Shown here: one piece after another, positions 53,260-62,275 of the stretch | How the letters are laid out: each line of letters begins with the position of its first letter | Position numbering within the stretch: position 1 is the stretch's first letter | Assembly: GCA_031769625.1 (NCBI GenBank) | Contig: JAUIMM010000124.1 | Location: 6,075,501-6,139,500 of the forward strand | Direction of reading: 5' to 3' | Length of the DNA: 64,000 nt | Source: Taudactylus pleione | Taxonomy: Eukaryota > Chordata > Amphibia > Anura > Myobatrachidae | The notes under the pieces: generated by a model | What the model was told of the DNA's origin: nothing | Seen by the model: only the letters and a program-made list of their open reading frames with translations | The model's database searches: none | Position numbers and translations under genes: made by a program

Positions 53260-54515
53260 TGTCACAACCCTGGCTAGTTTTTACCTTTGCTTTGAGACTT
53301 ACCTCTGCCAGCTGCTCCATGGATCTGTGTTTGTAATTCACCTGGGAGATCTGTTCTGAATAATGCTAGTTGTAACATTTCTGTGTGTGCAGACTGCTCT
53401 GCTTCCCACAGTGATTAGCCACCTGGACTCTCCTCTGTCTTTGAGCATTGCTAGTATTAATTGGAATTGCAGGTGTGGTCCTGATTCTCAAGGGCTGCAG
53501 AGATGATTACTCCCTCTGCATGTTGTGCCTTCCACCACTCAGAATACTACTGCCAGACCACCTGTCCGTATCCTCCAATTGCTGCCAGACCCAGGGTATA
53601 TATATCCTCCCCTGATAGCATTCTGAGCCTGAACATCTTGTTACGTTCCGTGGTGTACAGCTTATGCTATAGCTGTACCTCTGAGTACAAGTGTATCCCA
53701 GGCTCCTGCTGGTTCCTAGACCAGTTCTATCTGAAAACCTGCTGTGTACAGCAATCCTGCTACCGCCATCTCAATTTGGCTTCCCAAGCCACAACCAGTA
53801 GCTTCCACGCTACCATCTATCAACTACAGCTCCCAAGCCACAACAAGTAGCTACCATCTATCTTCTACGGCTCCCAAGCCGCAACCAGTAGCTTCCATGC
53901 TACCATCTATCATCTACAGCTCCCAAGCCGCAAAAAGTAGCTTCCACGCTACCATCTATCATCTATGGCTCCCAAGCCGCAACCAGTAGCTTCCACGCTA
54001 CCATCTATCAACTACGGCTCCCAAGCTGCAACAAGTAGCTTCCACGCTACCATCTATCATCTATGGCTCCCAAGCCGCAACCAGTAGCTTCCAAGCTACC
54101 ATCTATCAACTACGGCTCCCAAGCCACAACCAGTTGCTTCCACACTACCACCAACCACCTACGGCTACCTAGCTGCGACAAGTAGCTTCCTCGCTACCAC
54201 CAACCATCTACGGCTCCCTAGCCACACCAAGTAGCCCCCATGCTACTATCGCTCACCTCGCGGCTCCCTAGCTGCTCCAAGTAGCTTCCGAGCTACCATC
54301 AGTCTCCTTACGGCTACCCAGCCGCACCTAGTAGCTCCCGTGCTACCACCGTTCACCTCATGACTCCCTAGCCACTCCACGTAGCTCCCGTGCTACCATC
54401 AGTCTCTACACGACTTCCCAGCTGCACCAAGTAGCTTCCATGCTACCATCCATCTGCAAGCCCATCTACTGGTACCCCGTCCAGCTCAGTAAGCCTTCCT
54501 GCAACTGGGACACGT
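53260..54515 (+). repeat. LTR-like segment with ~48-bp VNTR
   Basis: Starts TGTCACAACCCTGG, eight bases from the previous LTR start and in opposite orientation. 53770-54470 is about 14 copies of a ~48-bp unit ('CGGCTCCCAAGCCGCAACCA', 'GTAGCTTCCACGCTACCATC'). The end near 54515 (GGGACACGTCA) is tentative. Confidence 0.5.
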
Positions 54516-54529
54516 CAGGAGAGAGCCAT

Positions 54530-54977
54530 CCTACTTCTGCACAAAAAAGAAGCATGCTCCGACCAGAGATTTGGAGGGTCAAATGAAGCCTTTCTCCAAA
54601 GCATCCTGAATGGACTCCTGCATCGCTTCACTCTGGGGAAGAGACAATGCGTACAACCTGCCTTTATTAAGTCTTGAATCCTGAAGCAGGGAGATTATTA
54701 TGCCAACTCTTTGAGTTTCAGACCCATACGACCTAGACTAAAATGTAAACTGCAGCTTTCCCTAAAGTTTAGGAATTCCTTACGATTGCCAGAGAATCGG
54801 TCTGGTAAATTAAATTTTGGCTCCAGAGGACCATCTGAAGCAGAAGCAGCTGGAGCAAGAGCTGCTCATGTTTCCTTGAACCTGGATTTGAGCTGCAAGT
54901 ATTTGAGCTGGGTTCTGGAATGGTTACATGATCACAATCCTGCAACTCAGAAATCACTCTTTATTATTTGGGCCGGT
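54530..54977 (-). pseudogene. Ty3/Gypsy pol remnant (start of RT)
   Basis: On the minus strand about 54680-54540 reads LYALSLPQSEAMQESIQDAL then EKGFI, a stop, and PSKSLVGACFFFV, matching the N-terminal RT segment of Gypsy elements ('P...E...M.EYI...L..GFI.PS.S..G...FFV' in pattern). 54690-54970 is probably the protease-side linker. Only about 450 bp of the interior remains. Confidence 0.7.
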
Positions 54978-55295
54978 GATAATGTCACAAGTCCTAAGGA
55001 TTGTGCTAAGGTGATGGTTGGGGTACCCCTTTGCAGAAAGGTACGGCCAACTGGGCTGAGTAGCAGCCTTGATCGCCATCAGATGATGCAGCCATAGGGC
55101 TGTGAAGCAGCCTTGAGGGCAGATGGAAGATACAGCCACTAGGTCGTGTAGCAGCCTTGAGGGGTGGTAGCAGATGCAGCCACTGGGCTGAGTAGCAGCC
55201 TTGAGGGCTGGAAGTGGTTGACAGTCTCTGGGCGGTATAGCAGCCTTGAAGGCTGGTGGAAGATGCAGCCACTGGGCTGTGTAGCAGGCTGTTCA
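54978..55295 (-). repeat. Gypsy-type LTR fragment
   Basis: Begins on the plus strand TGTCACAAGTCCTAAGG and follows the same path as 52173 onward ('GGTGATGGTTGGGGTACCCC', then 43-bp repeat units). It would be the 5' LTR of the minus-strand Gypsy remnant. Confidence 0.6.
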
Positions 55296-55815
55296 TGGTA
55301 TTCTGTGATGTACACTGATGGTTGTTCATGGTATTCTGTGATGTACACTGACATCATTAAATAAAACATGAAAAAATTAGTTTTGCATTACCCATTTTAT
55401 TTTAAAGATTAGGTCATATTAATTACCTTTTTTTAAATAAAGCAGGGGGGCAGTAAAATAAAAAGCAAGGGAGGGGAGGGGGAGAGTAGTGTACTGAATA
55501 AAACAAGCAAGATAACAATTATCATCAATCAATCTAAAACATCAATCTAAGGGGGAGGGGGGGGCAGATTCAGATCAGCAAGCAACAAAAAATTAGACCC
55601 GCTCAGAGGTCATGGGAGAATGGAGGGGATGCTCTATAATGATCTAGCCAGGGGGACTAAATTGCTGAAGATTTGTGTGAAAAATTGGAGAATACACAGA
55701 TATACTCCATTTTGTAAACAAATCAAACCTTCTCAATAATGGAGCCAAGGGTGGGTGGATCTGGTCATTTCCAAGCCAGCGGATCGCATTCAAAGTATGC
55801 CAGATAAGATGCTAA
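55296..55815. other. Unassigned; purine-rich and possibly LINE-derived
   Basis: 'TGTTCATGGTATTCTGTGATGTACACTG' is duplicated at 55290-55350. 55560-55800 has a weak coding look on the minus strand but no motif I can name. Confidence 0.35.
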
Positions 55816-56640
55816 GGGCCCTATTTACTACAATCCGCATTTAAAATGCGGTTGTAGTGTGATATTTCCAACTAAATTCGCATTGCGAATTTAGGAAATC
55901 TCAAGGGAATTTATCAGTTTGTAATTAAGCTCTGTCCCTGCGAATTCCATCCACACACTTCTCCCTGTATTTTTTCAGAACAAATACAGGGAGAATGTGT
56001 CAGCGCATACGCTGCTGCCAGCTACCGCGAACCCCCCTCCCCACCCTCACCCACGCAATCCCCTCTTCCCATGCACCCCCCTTTTCTGTGCAGCAGCTGG
56101 CTGGGGTGACATTGCAGGAGCCGGGAGACCAGCTGACCGGAGCCCTAGAGGAGCCCTAGAGGACATCACCGGAGCACTGATCACTTGTCCCTGAATGCAA
56201 GTAAGTTTTTTTTGTTTTTTTTTAACAATTTTGTTCTTTTGCACTGATCAGCTTGAGGTCTATTTAGACCGCACAGCTGATCACTGGGGCCCAGCTCCCG
56301 GCTCTGCTCTGCCTGTTAGAGCAGAGCAGGAATTGAGGAACCAGGGAAAACCCTGGATAATGCCATTTCCAGGTGGCGTTATTATCACAGGGCTTTCCCC
56401 AGTATTTTTTCATATTTTATGTTTAGTAACTCTGGCCAGGTAACATTTCCCATTACAGCTATGAAAAATGTGATATGCTTACTAAACATATGTGATAATT
56501 AGGGTTTGGAGTAGAATTTTACAAATTCTACTGCAATTGCCCTTTAGTAAACTTATGTGATACTAAAATAATGGGAAAAGGGTGTGAAAACAACCTTTTG
56601 CACTTTATTTTAGTCAAAATAACGTTAATAAATAGTGAGT
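55816..56640. mobile_element. MITE-like element (GGGCCCTATTTACTA start)
   Basis: Starts GGGCCCTATTTACTACAA. It has hairpins 'CCGCATTTAAAATGCGG', 'AAATTCGCATTGCGAATTT' and 'TTCTCCCTGTATTT'/'AAATACAGGGAGAA'. The far end is not certain ('AATAAATAGTGAG' near 56630). Confidence 0.5.
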
Positions 56641-56789
56641 TTGGGAGTATCAGAGCTAGGTCTAGGCAGTCATATTATTTACCTTATTATGGTCCTGTTC
56701 AGTGTACAATACCTTAGATAGCCTAAAGGTGTCACTACAGTCATTCTGTAAATAAAATAGTTTTGACCTTTCAAGCAAAAATAGATTAG

Positions 56790-56799
56790 ATTAGATAGC

Positions 56800-56853
<54 letters not shown>
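56790..56853 (+). repeat. (GATA)n microsatellite
   Basis: About 14 TAGA units in a row. Confidence 0.97.
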
Positions 56854-56942
56854 CTAATAATATTGGGACCAACAAATAAACATAATGCATATATTTAAAT
56901 GAAAAAATTATGTAATGCAGTTTAAACCACATAACTATAAAG

Positions 56943-57310
56943 TAGAGATGAGCGGTTTAGTTTTGCTGAAAACCAAACACACTTGCACTTTGGGGTTCCA
57001 AGTCGAACTGGGTCCCAGCTTGCGGTTCAGAGTAGAACAAAGTCCCAGGTCTTCTTGCCAAGTTCCGAACTCGGATTTAAAAACCGGATCTTGCAAATTT
57101 TTGATTGCATTTAAGTCCCTCCTTTATGATTTCAGGTGTTGTGAGGTGGTCAAAATTGACTGAAAAGTATTGTTTTTGATGTTGATAATACTGTAGGAAA
57201 AAATTGGTCCAAGTTACATGATTTTAACTGTTTTTATCATTTTTAAAGAAATCCAAAACTGAAACCAGAACCGAAACTGAACCAAAACATTTGAGGTTGG
57301 TTTTGAGGTT
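56943..57310. repeat. hAT-like repeat with TAGAGATGAGCGG end
   Basis: Begins TAGAGATGAGCGGTTTAG, like the TAGGGGTGAGCGGG terminus at 59936, then 'AACCAAACACACTTGCAC' and 'GGTTCCAAGTCGAACTGGG'. 'GAAACTGAACCAAAACAT' near 57272 may be the opposite side. Ends approximate. Confidence 0.5.
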
Positions 57311-57423
57311 GTATTGAGTTGTGCAGTTTGTTTCATCAGTTCCCATACTCCAATAATATACTGGTAGGTTAATTGGTTCCAAAAACATAAATTAACCCTA
57401 GTGTGTGTTTGCATGTGGTAGGG

Positions 57424-57535
57424 AATATAGATTGTAAGCTCCACTGGGGCAGGGACTGATGTGAATGGCCAAATATTCTCTGTAAAGCGCTGCGGAATAT
57501 GTGTGCGCTATATAAATAACTGGTAATAATAATTA
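57424..57535 (+). repeat. L2-type LINE 3' end
   Basis: 'AGATTGTAAGCTCCACTGGGGCAGGGACT' and 'GCGCTATATAAATAACTGG' followed by (AAT)n are the standard 3' tail of this LINE group. Confidence 0.85.
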
Positions 57536-57549
57536 GCCAGGATGTTGGA

Positions 57550-58083
57550 GCAGCCTGTATGAAAGAATCTCTGGCTAGCTTTCCCAGTATACACCTGCTT
57601 CAAGCTTTTGTGTTGCCTGATGATAGCGCTGGGAAAGATTTGTCATCAGTACCTTGAAATGAAAGGTATCAAGCAGCTTTAAATGCCGCCTGAGTCCATT
57701 CTCTTTGTAAGGTAGCTTGGAGCAGCCTGGACTTCTACCAAGATACTCGCTGCTGCACCGTGTCATCGAGGTCATTAACCGTTTAAAACTACCTGCTTAC
57801 CTCAAGATTCCTAATTCATTTCACATTTCCCTACTAAAACCTCTCATTCTCAATAAATTCCTCAAGGTCCTACCAACACATCCTAAAGTTCTCACTGAAA
57901 AAGGGGTAGAATTCGATATGGACATTGGCAGTACCTACTAGAATAGAAGGGTTATGGCCCGGAGGAGGGATGCCGGATTAAAGCAGAGGATGTTCACACT
58001 CCTAGCCTCATTCGCAAGTTTCATGCCTCTAACCCCGATAAGCCTGGAAAGTGTCCGGAGGCCACTCGTAAAGGAGGGGGTAC
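57550..58083 (+). pseudogene. Ty3/Gypsy pol 3' end
   Basis: About 57770-57940 reads INRLKLPAYLKIPNSFHISL then LKP, the chromodomain-proximal end of Gypsy integrases. About 57990-58080, in another frame, reads SLIRKFHASNPDKPGK and a GGG end. The purine tract AAAGGAGGGGG (58071-58081) precedes the LTR. Frameshifts are present; the upstream interior is missing or unrecognisable. Confidence 0.8.
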
Positions 58084-58924
58084 TGTCACGACCAGGCCTG
58101 TTTTACCTAGTGAGTCACGGTCTCTACCTGTGCAGGTGCTTTGACGCGGTCCTACCGGTGGGGGTGCTGGTTTCTCTAGGTTGGCGAGAGGTGAGCGTGG
58201 ATGTCCTAAAGGTACAGGCCATATGGTGACTGGTGAGACTGGCAGTGCTGTAGCGCTGGGGACTGCTGGGCGCTGCCATCTTGGTTTTGGGCATTTGACC
58301 TGAATGGGCCAATTAGGTCAGAGCATCTGGTGTGAACTCTCAGCAACCAATCATGCACCTTCCCATGGTACTTAAGGGTGTTCAGCACATCCTCTAGTTG
58401 CCAGTGCAACGTATACACTGCATAGCTGTGTGAGAGTTCTCTGTGCTCCTTAGCTCGTTTGTTATTGCAGTTCCAGCTGTGCTTTGTTACCTGCTCTGTT
58501 TCCACCTCAGGCTTTTCCCGGACACCCGCATCTACCCTGCCATACCCCGATACTTACCTCACTGTTTGTGATTTTGCAGCTCTCCGGATTCAGATCCCAC
58601 TCCAGTATACAGACTTCTGTTCCTCAGTTACCCCTCCATTGGACTTTCTGCTTCTCTGTCTGTCATTGATTCTTAGCCTCACTATTTGGGTTTTGTTTTT
58701 TTCATTTGTTTCAGCCTCACTATTTGGACTTTGCTTTTCTGCCAAGACATTTGTTTCTGCCTCACATCACTCGGACTTGTTTACTTACTGCTAGTTACTT
58801 GTTTACTACCATTTTGGATCAATAATCCAATTAAACCTGCTGCATTTGAATACTGCAAAGTAAACACGTTCCTGTATTTTCTCCTGCATCCACTCTGGGT
58901 TCAAAACATAATCCAGACCTGACA
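58084..58924 (+). repeat. Ty3/Gypsy 3' LTR
   Basis: 841 bp from TGTCACGACCAGG to CCAGACCTGACA (TG...CA with longer inverted ends TGTCA/TGACA), preceded directly by the polypurine tract. Confidence 0.8.
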
Positions 58925-59403
58925 CTTGGAACCTCAGACTGGTGTGGACTAAAACATGATGACCTCAACTGGGGTCAGTGGATGGTCATCATTGGCACTC
59001 CCAGAGGGGAAAGAGGTAGGGACAACAAAGGCTCCTTTATGGACTGATATTTTATTTAATCATTCAAAATCAAATCAATCATCAATCACTCTGGTAAGGA
59101 TGCAGAGCCAGCCCTAGGCATAGGCCTAATAAGCTAATGCCTAGGGGTGACTGGAATGCCTAGGGGCATTCAAGGCTCTGCCGCTGCCTCCCACACGCTG
59201 CTGCCTCGAATGGACCTCCGCTCTGACCTGGCAGCGCACCTGTCAGCCGGTCAGGTGACTGTGACCGGTCAGAATGAGCTTCTGCACAGAAGCTCATTCT
59301 GGCTACAGGAGGAGGAAAGATGGCCGCGGGAGGGCATAGCGCTTGCCCAGCCATTGCCACTCCTCCCATGGACCTTTGCGGAGCAGAGCCGTACTCTGCC
59401 TGA
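58925..59403. other. Spacer with a hAT-like fragment
   Basis: 'CAGAGCCAGCCCTAGGCATAGGC' at 59104 looks like a hAT-type MITE start. GC-rich sequence follows until it is cut by MITE copy 5. No gene. Confidence 0.4.
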
Positions 59404-59819
59404 TTAGCCAGCCGCTCCGGGTCTCGCTCCAAAGGGGGCGAGCTGTTGATAGTCAGTGACAGCTCGTCCCGTTTGGTGGGTGGGCCGGGGGGGTGGCCGG
59501 CCAAACGGAGGTGTTCCCAACACTTGCTGTTTAGGGGTGGCCCCACTGACATCACCAGTGATGTCAGTGGGAGAGCTTCCGGCTCTGTTAGAGCCGAGAG
59601 CTCTCTGGGGCTATCAGCCACGAGACCCTACCACAAGGGTCTCATCACAAGCCCGATGGTCGCGATGGTCTTGACCATCGCGGCCATCAACCTGGCCGCT
59701 CGCTATAGCTGGGTGGTAACCCACAGCTATGCGAGCGGCCAGGAGGCCACTCCAAGAAAAAAAAATGTCCTGATTCAGAGGGAGCGCTCTTTCAGAGCAT
59801 CCGTCTCTGAATCAGGTCC
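59404..59819 (+). mobile_element. Serial-hairpin MITE, copy 5 (left end missing)
   Basis: Same order of hairpins as copies 2 and 4 from the 'GGGTCTCGCTCCAAAGGGGG' segment onward, ending TCTGAATCAGGTCC. The first two or three hairpins and the left terminus are absent. Confidence 0.85.
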
Positions 59820-59872
59820 AGATAGTCTTGCTGGTCACTGCTGCTACCTACTCTGACAGTGTCTAGAGTGTG

Positions 59873-59876
<4 letters not shown>

Positions 59877-59904
<28 letters not shown>
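59877..59904 (+). repeat. (AT)n microsatellite
   Basis: About 13 AT units just left of the hAT terminus. Confidence 0.95.
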
Positions 59905-59908
<4 letters not shown>

Positions 59909-60095
59909 TGTGTGTGGGTATATGTATGTATAAATTAGGGGTGAGCGGGTTCGGATTTCTGAAATCCGAACCCCCCCGAGCCCCCCCGATCCGAGTCCGA
60001 TCCGAGTCAGGCTCGACTTTTCCCGCCTGACTCGGATCTGAAATCGAGGCAAAACGTCATCATCCCGCCTTCCGAGTCTCGCGGGTTTTGGATCC

Positions 60096-60102
60096 TATAT
60101 AA
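60096..60102 (+). promoter_or_regulatory. Candidate TATA box of the hAT element
   Basis: TATATAA within CCTATATAAGG. 'CTCACTCGG' about 30 bp downstream (60126-60134) would suit an initiator. The inference rests on position only. Confidence 0.5.
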
Positions 60103-60439
60103 GGTACCCGCGTCGGCGCCATTTTCTCACTCGGCTGTGGACAGTGAAGAGGGAGGGTGGGAGTTAGGGCTGTGTAGTGTAGTGTAGTGTAGTGCTGCTG
60201 TTGTCCACTACTTCAAAGTCCATAGGGGCTGGCTGTGTTGTGCTGTGCTGCTGTTGTTAATAGGGGCTGTGTCCACTACTTCAAAGTCCATAGGGGCTGG
60301 CTGGACTGTCTTGTGCAGTCAGTTCTCCATAGGGGCTGTGTCCACTCCAAAGTCCTGTGCAGTGTCCCAGTCCTAAAGGGGTGCTGTAGTGTTGTCCAGG
60401 GGGTGCTCTGTCCATCAGGGGTGCTCCCCCCAAGTGCTA

Positions 60440-61890
60440 AAAAAATAATATATTTTCTGTGTTTGTGCATTGTGTGCGCAGTAGCCGCACGTGCATCAAC
60501 AAAGTAGTGCCAAGCGTGCGCCTGTGTCATAAGTAAAGGGCCGGCTGGCTTGACCGTTAAAGAGTGCTGTAACCCCCAAAGTACACTCCAGTCCAAACTA
60601 AAAAAAAAATTATTTTCTGTGTTTGTGAATTGTGTGCGCAGTAGCCGCACGTGCATCAACAAAGTAGTGCCAAGCGTGCGCCTGTGTCATAAGTAAAGGG
60701 CCGGCTGGCTTGACCGTTAAAGGGTGCTGTAACCCCCGAAAGTACACTCCAGTCCAAACCAAAAAAAAAATAATTTTCTGTGTTTGTGAATTGTGTGCGC
60801 AGTAGCCGCACGTGCATCAACAAAGTAGTGCCAAGCGTGCGCCTGTGTCATAAGTAAAGGGCCGGCTGGCTTGACCGTTAAAGGGTGCTGTAACCCCCAA
60901 AGTACACTCCAGTCCAAACCAAAAAATAATATTTTCTGTGTTTGTGAATTGTGTGCGCAGTAGCCGCACGTGCATCAACAAAGTAGTGCCAACCGTGCGC
61001 CTGTGTCATAAGTAAAGGGCCGGCTGGCTTGACCGTTAAAGGGTGCTGTAACCCCCAAAGTACACTCCAGTCCAAACTAAAAAAAAAATTATTTTCTGTG
61101 TTTGTGAATTGTGTGCGCAGTAGCCGCACGTGCATCAACAAAGTAGTGCCAAGCGTGCGCCTGTGTCATAAGTAAAGGGCCGGCTGGCTTGACCGTTAAG
61201 GGTGCTGTAACCCCCGAAAGTACACTCCAGTCCAAACCAAAAAAAAAATATTTTCTGTGTTTGTGAATTGTGTGAGCAGTAGCCACACGTGCATCAACAA
61301 AGTAGTGCCAAGCGTGCGCCTGTGTCATAAGTAAAGGGCCGGCTGGCTTGACCGTTAAAGGGTGCTGTAACCCCCAAAGTACACTCCAGTCCAAACCAAA
61401 AAAAAAATATTTTCTGTGTTTGTGAATTGTGTGCGCAGTAGCCGCACGTGCATCAACAAAGTAGTGCCAAGCGTGCGCCTGTGTCATAAGTAAAGGGCCG
61501 GCTGGCTTGACCGTTAAAGGGTGCAGTAACCCCCAAAGTACACTCCAGTCCAAACTAAAAAAAAAATTATTTTCTGTGTTTGTGAATTGTGTGCGCAGTA
61601 GCCGCACGTGCATCAACAAAGTAGTGCCAAGCGTGCGCCTGTGTCATAAGTAAAGGGCCGGCTGGCTTGACCGTTAAAGGGTGCTGTAACCCCCAAAGTA
61701 CACTCCAGTCCAAACCAAAAAAATATATATTTTCTGTGTTTGCGACTTGTGTGCACTGTGGCTGCACGTGCATCAACAAAGGAACAGCGCGAAGCGTGCG
61801 CCTGTGTCCCATAAGTAAAGAGCCGGCTGGCTCATTTCTTAAAGGGTGGTGTAACCCACAAAGTGCACTACTCTCCAGCAAAAATAAAAA
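60440..61890 (+). repeat. hAT tandem array 1, 160-bp units
   Basis: 'CATCAACAAAGTAGTGCC' at 60494, 60654, 60815, 60973, 61133, 61292, 61451 and 61611, and a variant at 61771. Spacing is 158-161 bp and units are nearly identical until the last. Minus-strand frames of up to 176 codons are array artefacts. Confidence 0.95.
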
Positions 61891-61946
61891 AATATTTTCT
61901 GTGTTTGTGTGCGCTTTAGCCGCACGTATATATCAATATAACATAA

Positions 61947-62275
61947 ATGGAGGACCAAACTTTCTCCGATAAAAATAAAATAGGGAAAGATCAAGAACCA
62001 CTTCCTCCTAGTGCTGTTGCTGCTGCTGGGAGTTGTTCATCATCCCAGAGAGGAAGTAGGAACATCACTACTTTTACTAAACAATTGACCCTCCAACAGT
62101 CCCTAGCGATGAGGATGAAGTACGACAGCAGTCATCCTGAACCAAACGTATAACTGAGGCCTTGACTGCTATGTTGGTGTTAGACGTGCGTCCGGTATCC
62201 GCCATTAGTGCAGTGGGATTTAGACAATTGATGGAGGTAGTGTGTCCCCGGTTCCAAATCCCGTCTAGATTCCAC
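61947..62275 (+). pseudogene. hAT transposase N-terminal block
   Basis: From the Met at 61947 the frame reads a Ser-rich lead, then NITTFTKQLTLQQSL. After a frameshift near 62140 it reads TEALTAMLVLDVRPVSAISA then GFRQLM and RFQIPSRF, the segment that follows the BED finger in ZBED-type hAT transposases. The code stops abruptly at an array unit (62280). The catalytic core is not visible. Confidence 0.75.

Noticed and set aside
52805..53341. 178-codon frame (-)
   Set aside because: It overlaps LTR and VNTR sequence and resembles no protein family.
55560..55800. Possible LINE coding remnant (-)
   Set aside because: It looks weakly coding but I could not name a conserved motif, so no call was made beyond 'unassigned'.
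60276..61881. Minus-strand frames of 87-176 codons
   Set aside because: Array 1 of the hAT element; period about 160 bp, opposite to the transposase orientation.
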